Part shown: piece by piece, positions 13,656 through 27,053 of the stretch
Layout of the letters: each line of letters begins with the position of its first letter
Position numbering within the stretch: position 1 is the first letter of the stretch
From: Larimichthys crocea
Lineage: Eukaryota; Chordata; Actinopteri; Sciaenidae
Direction: 5' to 3'
Length of the DNA stretch: 64,000 nucleotides
Assembly (NCBI RefSeq): GCF_000972845.2
Contig: NC_040027.1
Location: 11,647,760-11,711,759, forward strand
Made by a program: the position numbers and the translations under genes
The notes under the pieces: model-generated
Told to the model about the DNA's origin: nothing
The model's database searches: none
What the model saw: only the letters and a program-made list of their open reading frames with translations

Positions 13656-16600
13656 CAGTGAACACAGATCAATCAATATTAACTCTTGTGCAAAACAGGT
13701 CAGCACTCGGGTTGTTAACTAATAAATCACTGATAAGTAGATTAAGAATAACAGTAGTGCTGTACGTGCATGTCCTCGTCTAACCAGTTCACTCTCACTG
13801 CTTCATCTTTTCCCAGTATAACATGATCACCTGCAAAACAAATGTAACGGTAGCTAATAACGAGGAGTCACAGCGAACAGACTCATCCTTCAGCTCACTT
13901 CTGACCCCGCAGTGAATATTGTTAATTAAAAACCAGAAAGACTTCAGTCTGTTAACAGGAGACTTTGTTTTTCTCATTATACAAACCCACTAAAGCCATT
14001 TTCTTCCTGAGACAAGAATGGACTGGGATTTGTTTTAAACGCCTTTTGTATTTGCTCTCGTTATATTGTCCTGAAGACAACATGATAGTTGAGCAGAATT
14101 ATGATGTTTAAGCTTTTGAGTTTTGTTTGGCTTATTTGTTAAAGAATGACAGGCAGTCCCGGAGCGGGAGCAGCAGTTTTGAGTGACAGAATTATTTCAT
14201 TTCTTTTAATTTAGGCGTGAAATACCTCGTTTGCACTTCATACATTCCATCACCTCCTTTTAATCCCATTTCGTCCTGTGCTAATCTGTTGACTTCTTTA
14301 TTGCTGTCAGAGTATTGGACAAAGTGAAGCGATATGCGTCTGTTATCTGTGTGTGACGCTGAACTTTAACACTCTCAGGTCGTTTCAACACAACTCACTC
14401 ACCCTTGTCCTCCAACCTCCACGAGCTGATCATTCACACTTCCTTCTGTTCTTCTCCGTCATGCTCAGTTTCATTCTTCACCTCTTGCTGTCAGACCGCC
14501 GGAGTTGAGCGGACACTGTATTTCACCCGCTGCAGATCGTAAACTGGTAGGTCTTCATATTTTGTATCCTTTATTTTTGCCGTTGAGGTAAAACCTTTGT
14601 TGTGTTACCGATAGAAGACGCTTTGACTGATGTTTATTTCTGTTTGGCTTGCGAGAAAACTCTATCACCTGACATTTCAAGGCGCGTTAAACCAACTGGA
14701 CGCCTAAAACTGGGAGTGTTTGATTGTAAACGTAGTTTAAAGGAAGAGACATCTGAACCATGACAGAACGTAACATTGGATAACCTTTGGTGCACAGTCG
14801 TCATGGTTATTCATCAGCATATTACAGCTCAGAGGAGAAATGTGTTGATGATAAGGCCTTGGCGTTGGTGTCGCTGCAGGCAGAAGATGGACAGAGCACA
14901 GGTAGTGTAGAGGTGGTCTCTGTGATTATTCATTATTGAGATGGTGGGAGAGCAGAATGAGTCGAGCTGCTAATCTAACTCTGAGCCTGATGGACAGAAC
15001 ACAATTACCCCGAGAGTGGGAGGTGGGAGACGGAGAGCGAGAGAGCCAACACTGACCCCTTCCACTCCTCCTTTCTCCCTTTTCTCTCGTTCTTTCTTTT
15101 TTCTTTCCTGTCGCCTGGCAGACTTTACTGTAGCTGCAGATGATTTCTGGGCATTAAGCTCCTGTTGGCAGCATCCTGTTTATCCAGTCACACACATACA
15201 CACACCCACACAAACACACACACACACACACACACAGAGGCAGATCCTCACATCACCCACTCGCGCCTGTTGGCAGCACCCCATTTTACGGACGTCCAAT
15301 TTACTCCTCGCTCCTTCTTCCTCCGGTGCGTGTCTCCTCTCGTATGGATTCAGATTTCGGCTAAATCCAGACACACTGAGCCACGTTCAGCATCCTGCTC
15401 CGCTGCTACTTTTAGCTCTCACGCGCTGATTCCAGGTCAAAGCCGCCACCACAGTGTTCACGATGGCTTTTGATGGTGCTGCTCTTTCCTTCATGTTGTC
15501 TGTGTGTGTGTGTGTAAGAGGCGGGGAGGTTTGCACGGCTGAACCGAGACATTTTTTTTCTCCTCTTTGAGAAATTAGCCTGTTCTCCTCTCCAGAGACT
15601 GTAGCTTAGATGTAGAACTCTTACACGACTCTCCAGAGGAACAACCATATGTCTGGAGCCTCGGAGACGTCTGGAGAGTGGCGCCGCAGCAGATTTTTCA
15701 TTTTCAGTCTTGCTCATTTCAAGCGGCTGACTTGTGGCTTTTATTTTTCCGCTTGAAACGGTTGGATGAGTTGGACTTCTTCAACTTAAGTGAGTAGAGC
15801 TCTCACAGGAGCAATTTAGCAGACAGATAATGAACTCAAAACTCATTTTGCAGTTTTTTTTTTCTTGATACATTTTGGATGCTTAGTGTTAAACCACAGA
15901 ACTTTGAATCTTTTTTTTTTTTTTTTTGTAGTTGAAGAATAAAAGCTGTTATTTTCTGTGTTAAAGCGCAGGGAGGGAGGGTGGGAAGGGGGGGCGGTTT
16001 CTAGATTGCTTCTCTTCTGGTCCGAGTCGAGGATTAGCAGACCGCCTTTCTTAAACACGAAGCTCCAGATGCTGCCTGAAAGACTTCACAGCTAGAAGGA
16101 GAAGAACAAAATTCAGAGAACAAAAAGGAAAAGAGAAGAGCGGCACATGTTCGGGGGTTAGAGCTGAAGCCGCTCAAACTCCATCCTTTCTCTCCTGATT
16201 TTACTTCCTTGGGCTTTTTTCTCTCCCCTTTTACCCCCTCGCTCATTATCTGACTCACCCACTCTGTGTTCCCTCACCCCTCGCTCTCTTTCCACTCTGT
16301 TCATTTCTCTTCCCTCTAACCCCCTCTCTCTTCATACTCCCTCTCTCCATCCATTTGGTGGAACAGTGCTGCTGATAATGCCTGTAATTGGAGTGACTCA
16401 CACTTTTCCAGTGTGTTTGGACCAGATAAAGAATATTGTCAGCATTTTGCCGACATGGCCTCTGCTGGCAGAATTAAATGGACTCTGTTCTGTTCTGTCT
16501 GCAGCAAATTAAAAGCCTCTCAATTCATCTGTTCTCGCCGGAGGCTCACAGGGGCCTCCTATTCACACAGAAACACCGTGGAGAGGGAGGGGGCGAGGAA

Positions 16601-17804
16601 GAGAATAAGAGAGATTTCCCTCTTCCCCAAGAAGCGCCAGTCTTTTTCTGTTTTGTTCAAGTCTGCACTCAGCTGCTGTGAGATGGAGACAGAGAGTGAA
16701 CGAGAGGTCAAGACTGATAGTCTAAGAAGAGGTGAAGAGCGGCTCAGAAGGTAGTCAGATTCATTATTCGGCTTGTCAACCTGCAGCTGTCTCCTGCTGT
16801 CTTTGTACTTCGGTGTCTCTGCTTAATAAAGGAGTTTGTGTGTGCAAATGTGTGTGTGTGTGTGTTTTCATGCATTCACGTGATTGGGTTATAGTGCGAA
16901 TCGGAGTGGTTTTGGCTGCTTGGTTGTTGTAGCCGGCTGCCAGTCAACACTTGAGAATAAAGTAGCGGCAGATGGGCAAAGAAGGGGCCGAATGCTGAGG
17001 GGCCATCAGGCACTGGACAGGGCCCAGAAAAAGGGCAACAAGTGCAGAAGTAACGTTAGAGGAAAATTACAGATTCACCCCGGATCATTAGATTTAGTAA
17101 CAATAACATTTAACCACCAAGTTAAGTGCAAAGAGTCAAACAAGGCAAAGCACAGACGATTAGATCCAGGTTACTCATTTATGAAGATGGTGAAATTATT
17201 ACCCAGTATATGTTGTAAACATCCATCACAGTTCAGCTTTTATCTCCACATCCTGCTTCCACTGTGTGCATACAGCTGGTTTACAACCTGTTTGATTGTC
17301 TGGCTGCTCAGGTTTCTTTTCCCAGGTCACAGGAACTTACTGACTGAGAGAAAAGAAGACAAGAATTGTAATCATCATCGCTTGTTTGTGGGAATGAACA
17401 TTGTTATTTTAAAGCTGTTGAGATCTTTGTTGCGTGATTGAAGACGGAAGCAGTTTGAGGAGGGATTGTGTCCTTGCAGAGACACATTATTGACAGGAAG
17501 CAGGAAGCGTGGAGCTGGTCTCTCCACTCCGTTACCACGGGCAACATGTACTCAAGGCCCTTGATCAGAAACAAGCTCATTCTCATGCCCGCTGAGAACT
17601 CCTTGCTAGGTTCTGCCTGCCAACAGTAAACACAGCCGAACTGAAGCAAACCTCTTTCTTCCTTTCTTTCTTTCTCCCCAGCTCTCTGTGGGTGTGTGTG
17701 GGATGTTGTGTCAGGGCTAAAGCCCATCCCTCTCCCATGAGCCTGTGTGCCCACACACACACCTGGCGCCTCCACGCACGCACCCGGCGCCCACACACGC
17801 ACAG
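13656..17804. other. non-coding region just upstream of dab1 exon 1
   Basis: No supported gene. CA run at about 15209-15235, T-rich and pyrimidine-rich stretches at 15050-15110 and 16180-16340, GT runs near 15499-15515 and 16848-16865. The longest open frame (16884-17441, 185 codons) has no recognisable domain. Any dab1 promoter or 5'UTR exon here is not identifiable by eye. Confidence 0.5.
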
Positions 17805-17895
17805 CCGGCACTGACGCTGTGAACTGGACCCTCAGAGCCCAGCGGATCCCAGCGGAGCCAAGCGGAGCGGAGTCTAGCCCAGTTGGAGCCTGAGG

Positions 17896-17965
17896 ATGTC
17901 AACAGAGACAGAGCTACAGCCAGCGGTCAGGCCCAGCAGCGTGAGACGGGACTCCAAGAGGAAAG
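17896..17965 (+). CDS. dab1: dab1 coding exon 1 (start codon)
   Basis: This exon encodes residues 1-23 and the first base of codon 24. It opens MSTETELQ, identical to the start I recall for mammalian Dab1, followed by a basic stretch (VRRDSKRK) ahead of the PTB domain. The ATG has A at -3, and no other in-frame start gives the family N-terminus. The donor is gtcagc at 17966, and the split Gly codon is completed by exon 2. The sequence just upstream (about 17805-17895) is probably 5'UTR. A possible acceptor (acag) ends at 17804, but the 5' border of this exon is not proven. Residues 9-16 diverge from mammals, as expected for this flexible leader. Confidence 0.95.
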
Positions 17966-18175
17966 GTCAGCACACGATCACACCTGTTGTACAGTTTGAA
18001 AGGAAGTTATTGATCATTATTATCATTAAGTTGTTACATAAATCCATTCAGTACTTCTACTTTACTTACATAATCCTACCTGCTTTGTTCAGATCCTGTT
18101 CTGTTCACCAGAAGTTTAGGCATTCATGCCATTATCTGTAACAAGAAGTTTTTCTGCCTTCTGTCTGCTGCTTTG

Positions 18176-18863
18176 TAAGGATGTAACGATACACTCAACT
18201 CACGACTTGATTCGAGTCACGATTTTTTGTTCACGATACAATTTTTTAAATTTTTATCAAAATGAGCTACAGACAAATTATGACCACATAAAATTATCTT
18301 TTTATCTGTAGAAAAAAAATCTTTCTTTACAGAAACTCTCAAACAGTTTGTGTTCTTATAAAAAGTGCAACTTACATCTTAAACAACAAAACACATGACA
18401 AATATCTCCTTAAGTAAACTGCTGTTAACTGGTGTAATGTGCAGTTTTCCTCTCGAGGTGGCGTAACGTTACTTTGGCGGCTGATATGCTGCTGCATGTT
18501 GCTCGTGTTGCCGCTATATGTTGCAGTCTCTTGCAATATTTACATGCTGTTTTGATTTCAAACTGCTCGGTGCATCCTCTATTTCAAAGCTATTTTCTGC
18601 CCTCGCCATGTCTTCCCTCGCCATGTGCTCCGTACCTACATAGTGACGTGAGTCACGTGACTTGACGCCTGATGTTGAACAAATAAATCACCAACCAGTG
18701 ACTTTTTTTAAGATAGCATAACCTATTTCTAATTTTAAAAAGATAAAAAAGAACATATCCTACTTCTCGAAGAATCGCGATTCATTTTTTCTGTTAACCG
18801 ATGCGAGTCGTCAGGCATTTGTACCGATTTTTGATCGTGTCACGATGCATCGTTACATCCCTA
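18176..18863. mobile_element. non-autonomous hAT transposon (688 bp)
   Basis: Left end taaggatgtaacgatacact; right end reads, in complement, tagggatgtaacgatgcatc: clear terminal inverted repeats. Flanks ctgctttg (18168-18175) and gtgctttg (18864-18871) are an 8-bp duplication with one mismatch, diagnostic of hAT. No transposase frame remains. Lies 210 bp inside dab1 intron 1. Confidence 0.9.
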
Positions 18864-18871
18864 GTGCTTTG

Positions 18872-20066
18872 TCATATTGTTTAGTCGCCTTCCTCTACAC
18901 ATATCAAAGCACACAGCCGAGCCTTCTCCTGAGCAATGTTGTACTTACTCTTGACAAAAGGAGCAAAAACTAATTACCTTACCCTCAACGCTGATTTTAA
19001 AAGAAACATTGTTAGAGACAATAGTAGTCACAAACACACCTCTGTCAGCTCCTTTTTCCTCTTTATTAATTGTGTCTTAATTTGCTCCTGATGATGGATT
19101 TGGGTCAGACAACACAACGCGGCGCCGCTAGTGTTCACAGCTAATTAACAGGTGTGGGGGGTGTTATGGCGCAGTAGGTTGATACCAGGCAGGTGCAGCG
19201 ATGTTGCGCTTGGTGAGAGGCAAACAGATCCAGGTGTGAAAAGCTCCAGAGGCAGGTAGCTAGCAGGTGTAGGAGCGCAGGCTTGGGTGGTCTCAGAGCA
19301 GAGGTGATGCCAGGGGCCGCGCTGGCAGCCATCACCCAGCTGCTCGCCGCCACCTGCCCGACTGCGAGAGCGACGCCTAGCATTCTCTGAATAAGCATCT
19401 GATTGATGTAGCAAAAACTCTGGACACCATTGGGAGTGACACTTAATGGATGCACACAACTCACACGTACACACACACACACACACACACACACGCACTC
19501 CCTATCACCTGCAGCAGATGCCTCATTGCACACGGTGCGCTTCAGCCCACTGCAAACAAGCGCTGGTTTCCCCCGTACACAGTGTGTGAAGGAAGGCTGA
19601 ATGCCTCTCATGTCCTATTTAGAAACACTATTGTTCTGCTGCAGTGGAGATCATGTTCATCATTCAGACTGCTCTCCATATTTGGGGAGATGTACACGCA
19701 CACACAGACACACACACACACACACACAGGGTCTGGGATTGAAGCCCAGAAGAGCATATGAGAGGAAAGATGAATGGTTTGCCTTCAGCATTCAGACTTG
19801 AGGGTTTTTAGCTTCTCCTCTCCTCTCCTCTCCACCTCCGCCCTCCCTCCCTCTCTCTCTCTTTGACACACTCTGCTGGGCTGCTGGAGTCATACACACA
19901 CACACAATCACATGCACACACACACACCCACACTACTCTACACCTTGTCTTGTATCTGCATCTCTTCTTTTTTTAAACGGTAGATAGAGTTTGAGCTGGG
20001 CTCACACAGAGTACGTCTTTATTCTGATCTGGGTCATTCTTCCCAACAGACACGCAGACACACGTG

Positions 20067-20113
<47 letters not shown>

Positions 20114-23100
20114 AGCAGGGTGATGAAAGTCAAATGCAATCATATACCACACGCAAGCAACTGGCGCTCTCTGGGAAAAGGAAACTTTGATAATGCTGCT
20201 GTTGCTTCATGTGTACGACCTGCGTACATACGGTAAACACTCGCGTTTCTTCGTCTGCTCGACCCCACAGAGTCGCCGGATTTGAATGAGAATATATCCA
20301 CTGAATAAGCTGATCATTATTTGGGTGTGAACGTTGTGAGAATCCCTGCAGGGATAGTCCCGTGCTCTTGTAATATCCTTCCTCTCCTCTCCTACTAGTA
20401 CCTCATCCTCCTCCTCCGCCTACTGCTCTGACTCCTAAATGACCTTGCCCCGAATGAGTGAGACACAGAGGAGAGAGACTGATCGCGGAGAGAGAGAGAC
20501 TAATGAATCAATGTGAAGGAGAGCTGCTTAATCTCAGGCCTTTGTTTCACAGTTCTGTGGTGAAGAATGTAATGAAAAAGACTATGGGACTGCTGCGTGT
20601 CACACATTAATCACGGATGGTGTGTGTCTGTGTCGGCGTGTCAGTGTGTGTGTGTCTGTGGGTCTACGAGTGCACGTGTGTGTGTTTCTTTTGCGCGCAC
20701 AATTACGTTTCATCGGTGAGCTCAGGTCATTCTTCTGAGAGAGCCACAAGGTTTTTTATTGAATTACCGTGACAAGACGGAGATAACCTCTGACCTTTGG
20801 CATTTACATGACCCGAGGTGAATAACTGCAGCTCTCTGCTGCTTCTGACAATGAATTAGTCAGTCTTATTGGTCAGGCTCTATTCTTCAAGTATAATAGT
20901 CTTTATTAATCCCCAATAAATCCACAAAGATTACATCTATCCACCTCTCTATCCCTCTCTGATTTTCTCTCTCCACCCCTGCCAGTTCAAACTAAATGCA
21001 GTTTCTTGTAGGAGGAATGCTTCAATCCAGCAACAACATCTCTTCTATAACATCTTTAAAAGCTCAAAATTATCAGGTTTTGTTGACATTGTCAGAAGAA
21101 TGTGTTAATCTGTTTGAGGTTGTAGTTCAAGGTGGTGTTGTACTGAACTACTGAATACATGAGGGAGGCAGAATATTAAAAAACACCTCTCAGTATTAAG
21201 AAGTCCAATCGCTAAGAGATGTAAATGCAATAAAAACTGAATATTATTGGCAGAATTGTTGTTTGGGGGACGTCCTGTTTTCACCTGTTTCGTGTGGTCT
21301 GCGTCTACTGCAACCTTGGAGTTTTGCAAAGGGAAACTATTTCAGTAAGATGTCTTTTTAAATTAGTGTAACTGTTTAGTTTTTTTCACAGAGACACATT
21401 TTCTTTATCGATAAATCAGAGTTGGCAGTCTGCCAGCGGAAACACTTTCATCTGAACGTCGACTCAGAACAGCGAGCCCGGGTTTGACATGTGTGAGGAG
21501 CCCAGCAGCTGCAGACTCCACCTGAAACTTTTACATCTCAGCGCACCCACCTTGTAATAAAGCACGATGAACCATGGGCGCCTTGACTCTGGGAGCAATC
21601 TTTGAACGGCATTCCACACCTTCACCGTGCAAAGCGAATCATTCTCGCATTTCAACGCAGGCTTTCACTGCATTTTGTCAAATGTAGTGTAATTAATATA
21701 ATTACAGATTACTGTACGGAAACTGTTACAGCATGCTTATTGAACGTATGCTCAGCTTTGGCTTCGCTCTCCAGCAAAACAAAAGCTGGTCTGCGAGGCT
21801 GTCTGGCTGAGTTTTATTTTACAGTACCCCCCACACACAATTTAGTTCAGTTGTATAATTGTCTGCAGTATTCATTCACAGGAGATACAGGATTCAGTTT
21901 CTACAGTGACTCCATTATGACAAAATTCCACAAAAATCGTGCATAAACATACAAAACTGTGCTGATTTTGGCTCCCTGTGAGGCTGGCACCGTGCCCATA
22001 TTGTTGTTGGAGTACATGCGAACATCATCAGGGTTGTGAATGAATATTTCAGACGAGCCAAATGTTGGTAAATTGCGACTATGATTGGTTATCTCGTCTA
22101 CCGGAGCGACCGCTTTGGCAGGAAACCAGCAATCATGTGGATGATATTCATTTCTCGTAAAACACAGCAACACTGACGTTTGTGTTTTCGGGGGGATTTA
22201 TCGCCCACAACACATGATTAAGTTTTTTTTTCTGTTTGCAGTATTATATTCATAACATCATTAAATGTTAAGATAAAACATTCACTGGCGTGTGTCTGTC
22301 TTTCATGATGTGACACAGAATACGATTACAAGTTATAATCAGGACTTGCGCTGCTGTCAACACACGCGGTCGACTGTCATCACAACTCTGAAAAATCACG
22401 ACTCTTCCACAATGGGATTTGGCTGAGGCTGCGTGGGAGGGTGTGTGCACAGTGTAGCTGGCAGCCGACGGCATGAAAAGAGTGGTTAAGGGTTATAGCT
22501 GTGCAGCTGTTAGCCTTTGTGCGCGCGGATGAGTGCGGGTGTGTGTTTGTTCGTCTCTGGTGAGCGATTAGCAAACACATTATCTTCTTCGCGTGGATAT
22601 TATGCACACATCCAGTCTATCTGGCACAATCACCGCAGCCATTTACTCTGATATCTTTCCCTCGGGAAACTTAGAGCACAAACAACGAGTATTTTGAGTC
22701 TGTCTGTGTTTGTGTGTGTGTGTCTTCTATGAGAGGTAATCGGATCTGTTCCCTCCAATCAGACAGAGATTGAATTGAATTGGCTGTCTGCTGTTGTGGT
22801 CGTCAGTGGAGGCCTATAGTGGATTCGGGGGTCTAGAAGACAAAAACGACACTCACAGATAGAGGCACACACGTTCCAAACATGGCTTTTCCATCACTAA
22901 AACTATATTTGGAGATAACTGCCTCCTCTCTGTCCTCTCCTGATATCTGCAGCCCTTCTCTCCCATCACTTTATTTCTGGGAAATTAGCGACCCATCCAT
23001 CCTGCTGTCTCCTCTTCTCACCAGTCGACGAGCTCATCTATTCACCCAGCCACTTTTTCCCCCCCCAGTACTTTTATAACTAAGGAGGGGCAGTGGAGGG

Positions 23101-24377
23101 TGATGAGGTGTGATCAATGCCATACCCAGGTAGGCAACTCCAATTCCACAAGCCCACGTCTTCTTTCTGTGCAGCGGCTCCGGTGACACACTCCTCTGGC
23201 CCTATTCTCGAGTGTTAAAAAAGCTTCACCCGAGCTTTCAAATGTGACCGCGGAGAATAAGAATTCAAAACGCCTGACTCAGAGAGAAAAGACTAGAACA
23301 GTGAAAGCCTGTGAAACGCTTTTCCTGGACTGTGTGTGTGTGTGTGTGTGTGTTCTGTGGTAGCTTGTGTACTCTGTGATCCTCTCAGTATGTTCAGCTT
23401 AGTCCTCTCCACACATAGTTGGTGTGGCTTTGCCCACCGCATCACTAACTACTGTCTCCATAGCAACACTTTGCTCCCTGCTTATAATTTGCACAAAAGG
23501 AAAAAACGTCCCAATGTCACACGCAGGCGCTAATAGAGGCCGCTGCTGTCACCCTGCTGTGCCGGTTGAAGGACTGCATTGAAGGGACATTTCTCATTTG
23601 TTAGATGTTGACAAGCTGCTGTTTTCTGTTTCAGTGTTTCTTTAGTTGTTGCTGCTCTGAACACACAAACAGCTGTCTGTGCCTGAGCTGATTGAAGACA
23701 CATCAGCACTGCGAGGCAAAGCAAACGCTGGATTATTATTATTTTTTGATGCAAATAATATTGCATAACTCGATTTTCTAGTAGTTATATATTCCAAGTG
23801 AAATCACAAGTCTTGAAAGACAGCTATGCCAAACAAATAGGCCATTTCCAACACAGGAACTTTCTCAAATGTTCAGAAACTTTCAGCAAACATCTCGTGA
23901 GCTGCTTAATTCACATTTTAAGGCAGCTCTCGTATTGAAATGAAACTTTTTGCTCAATAAAAAGCTGAAACATCTGCTGGTAACTGCAGCTTCCCGAGCT
24001 TTGAGCACACATAATCCCGAAAGTAACACTGAAGAATAATTACCACATAAATTAAGCCGTTCAGTGTGCTGCAGATGACAAGCTAATTTAGTTTGCACAA
24101 TTAAGTCGGCAGTGCACTTCGCCTTCATTTGATGTTTGTGTGCGACACAAGATAAAGTGTGTGCCCGTGTTTGTCGATAAGGCAGCGATAGGCTGATGTG
24201 GGTTGCGGTTCAAACTCCAACAGTGGCACTGCCTTATGCAAACACACCTTTAAAAGTTGCAGGATTTAATCAGCTGCATGCTTTATGATTGGCTATAATT
24301 CTCCCTACGTAGACAGAGAGAGAACACACACACACACACACACACACACAGATGTCATCAAACAAAACTTTAGTTAC
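18872..24377. other. dab1 intron 1, part
   Basis: No exon seen. CA runs at about 19468-19494, 19703-19729 and 20070-20111; CA again at 24324-24350. A 29-nt motif at 19864-19892 beside a CA tract is a near copy of 3423-3451. Remainder appears to be unique intronic sequence. Confidence 0.6.
20070..20111. repeat. (CA)21 microsatellite
   Basis: Uninterrupted CA run of 42 nt in dab1 intron 1. Confidence 0.95.
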
Positions 24378-24460
24378 GTGGCACCCTAGTGGTTAAGATG
24401 CCCGTCATATAACTACAATGCCCCGGTTTGTTTCTTTACCTGTCTCTAAGTGTCAGCCTA
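24378..24460 (+). mobile_element. degenerate tRNA-derived SINE head
   Basis: gtggcaccctagtggttaag resembles a pol III A box (TGGC..AGTGG), and ccccggtttg 40 nt later looks like a decayed B box. A cctgtctctaagtgtcag segment follows, similar to the tail of the SINE at 37368. Family assignment is from memory. Confidence 0.4.
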
Positions 24461-24724
24461 TGTTACAGCCTAAGACATATTTTGATCTTTGTTTGTGCTC
24501 CCCCTCCTTATGTTACGCCTCTGTCTATGGGTGTAGGAGTGCAACACGAAGGTCAAATCATTTTAGCGGAAATCACTTGTAACTTACAAAAAGCGAAAGC
24601 AATATGAGTCAGGGTGAACCGAGGCCAAAACAACAAACAAGTCTATCTTTAAAAAAAAAAGTGCTGACTAACCTTAGGTGAAACAAACAAGCAATCAAAC
24701 CAAAAGACACCTGACTCCCTAAGA

Positions 24725-25954
24725 CAGGGGTCTCCAAACTACGGCCCGCGGGCCACATCCGGCCCGCCTAAACAATTGGAGTGGCCCACTTAACGATCCC
24801 AAACAATCCCTCTAAACATGGCCTATTTTTCAAAATTGCATTTTCCTATTATAAAATATCCACACTTAATGATTAAGCTTGGCATTCTAATTAAAATCTA
24901 CCTTATTTATGAACTATTTACAGTACTAGCTAATTTTCATCCCCTCACACAATGGTATATTCCGACGTGACTTTGCTCTGGATCAACTTCCGCACAGTCT
25001 GCCCGGGGGATTCAACTCGGCGGGTCAGGGACGGCCACACGGTGCGGGAGGATCCCCTCGTGGGACCTCTCTCCTCTCTCCGGCGCATTTCCTCCACGGC
25101 GGTGCGCCCCGACCGGCTCTGGGTCGGCTTGGAAAGGCTCGGGGGCGCCCTCCTGCCCGAACCTCGCTACTTCCCGGGGCCGTGGACTTAGTGCTCTCTG
25201 CAACTGTCAAATTGCAATTTATCGCAACTTTCACTTCCTCCCGCAACAAAAATGTAAAAAGTATCGCAACTTTCACTTCCTCCCGCAACAAAAATGTAAA
25301 AAGCACCGTAACTTTCACCGTAATTTTTTTGTAAACCTCATGCAACATCAGGGATTTTAGGCCGCAACTATTTTAAAAAANNNNNNNNNNTGGCATGGTT
25401 AGCGGAAATCACCAACTACAAAAAGCAAAAGCAATATGGGTCAGGTGAACCGAGGCCAAAACAACAAACAAGTCTATCTTTAAAAAAGTGCGACTAACCT
25501 TAGATGAACAAAACAAGCAATAAAACCAAAAGACTCCTGATCCCTGGACAGGGGTCTCCAAACTACGCAAACACATACCGGCCCGCCTAAAAAATGGAGT
25601 GGCCACTTAACGATCCCCAACAACCCTCTAAACATGGCCATTTTTCAAAATTGCATTTTCCTATTATAAAATATCCACACTTAATGATTAAGCTTGGCAT
25701 TCTATTAAAAATACCTTATTTACGAACTATTTACAGTACTAGCTAATTTCTATCCCCTCACACAAGCAACTTTCACCGTAATTTTTTTGAAAACCTCATA
25801 CAACATCAGGGATTTAAGGCCGCAACTATTTCAAAAAAGGCCCATGAAATCCTGGTGGGACTGATATCATTTCCAGTTATAAACTGACCCCGGCCCCCCA
25901 TCACAGAAAGACAAGTTGATGTGGCCCGCACCGAAAAATGTTTGGGGACCCCTG
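24725..25954 (+). mobile_element. non-autonomous hAT element with GC-rich core, broken by assembly gap
   Basis: Terminal inverted repeats caggggtctccaaacta at the left and, in complement, caggggtccccaaacatt at the right, flanked by a perfect 8-bp duplication ccctaaga (24717-24724 and 25955-25962). A GC- and CpG-rich core at about 24955-25200 has no recognisable product. After it, a unit containing cttcctcccgcaacaaaaat is repeated in tandem (about 25205-25305). A 10-N gap (25381-25390) and a duplicated left part after it inflate the true length. A second, inverted copy lies at 28158-28981. Confidence 0.92.
25381..25390. other. assembly gap (10 N)
   Basis: Run of ten N inside the hAT element. 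Sequence right of it (25391 to about 25760) repeats sequence left of it (about 24552-24950) with many single-base indels. Confidence 0.99.
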
Positions 25955-25962
25955 CCCTAAGA

Positions 25963-26803
25963 TATAGTGAAAATCAGAACAGAAGAGAGCAGCAGCTCAG
26001 CTCTCCTTATAGCTTCAGTGCTAACAAACCAGTTAAACAGATATTAACAGAGTGAACTAGGGCACAAGTCATCAAATCTCAGAGCTGTCACACAAAGGAT
26101 TCAACAGAAAGGTTGGCAAAGCAAAGAAAGCTTTGCAGCATTTTACGTAATGTGCTATAGTTAAATGTCTGCCTCTCTTTGTGCTGACTTTTATTTTCAA
26201 ACGGCTACAGGACATGTAATTTACAAAGCAGATCCGTGTGCCGTTAACAGAAAAGCAATTTAATTTCAGTCGGACTTAATGGATGATGATGATACACGGC
26301 GAGGAGATAGCAGAGTTAGAAACACAGAGAGACACTCCGGCAGATGGCAGAGCCTCCTCTTCCTTTTCATGCTGTACGATGTTCTTCAGTCCTCCTTTGC
26401 TCCATCCCTCTCTTCCAGGACCCCGACTGAGTGAATGAAGGGAAGGGGGTTCATTACGCAAGATGAGACTGAGAACGACAGAGAGGGGGGGGGCAGCAAC
26501 TTGAAGTGGTTCCATATTTTGGCAGAGATGACAGACATGAGAGGAGGCTTTGTTCTGGCACACTCGCCCCGGCATGAAAGGAGGACTGCCGTGTTTTGAG
26601 GAGTTACCTGTGTTTCCTGATGCTTTGAAAGAAGGGCCTCGAGTGTTTGACAGTCACAGACACACCTACATGCGCACATCAACACACACACACACACACA
26701 CACGGACACTTCAAAGCACGCCTCCTGTTCACACAGACTGAGGGATTTAGGAAATAGTTCTGACACTTTTCATTCAGATGTGTCGTTTAGTGTGTGTGTC
26801 TGT

Positions 26804-26841
<38 letters not shown>

Positions 26842-27003
26842 TGTGTATATATATTAGGGTGAGTGACAATGACAAGGACAAAGCGTGAGGTGTTTTTTCT
26901 CTTTTTCTTTGATGACTAAGTATTTCGGAGAAAGCTCACGATGTCGGGCTCAGAGAACTATCTGTTCTTCTTTTGCAGCACTATATGAGCAATATGCAAA
27001 GAT

Positions 27004-27053
<50 letters not shown>

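Noticed and set aside
16884..17441. 185-codon open frame on the plus strand, the longest in the window
   Set aside because: No recognisable domain, no family resemblance, no splice context; composition is that of random intronic translation just upstream of dab1 exon 1.
25012..25348. Arg/Pro-rich open frames in the GC-rich hAT core (also 28243-28780)
   Set aside because: Open on both strands because of high GC content; the frames differ between the two copies and resemble no transposase. Treated as non-coding element core.
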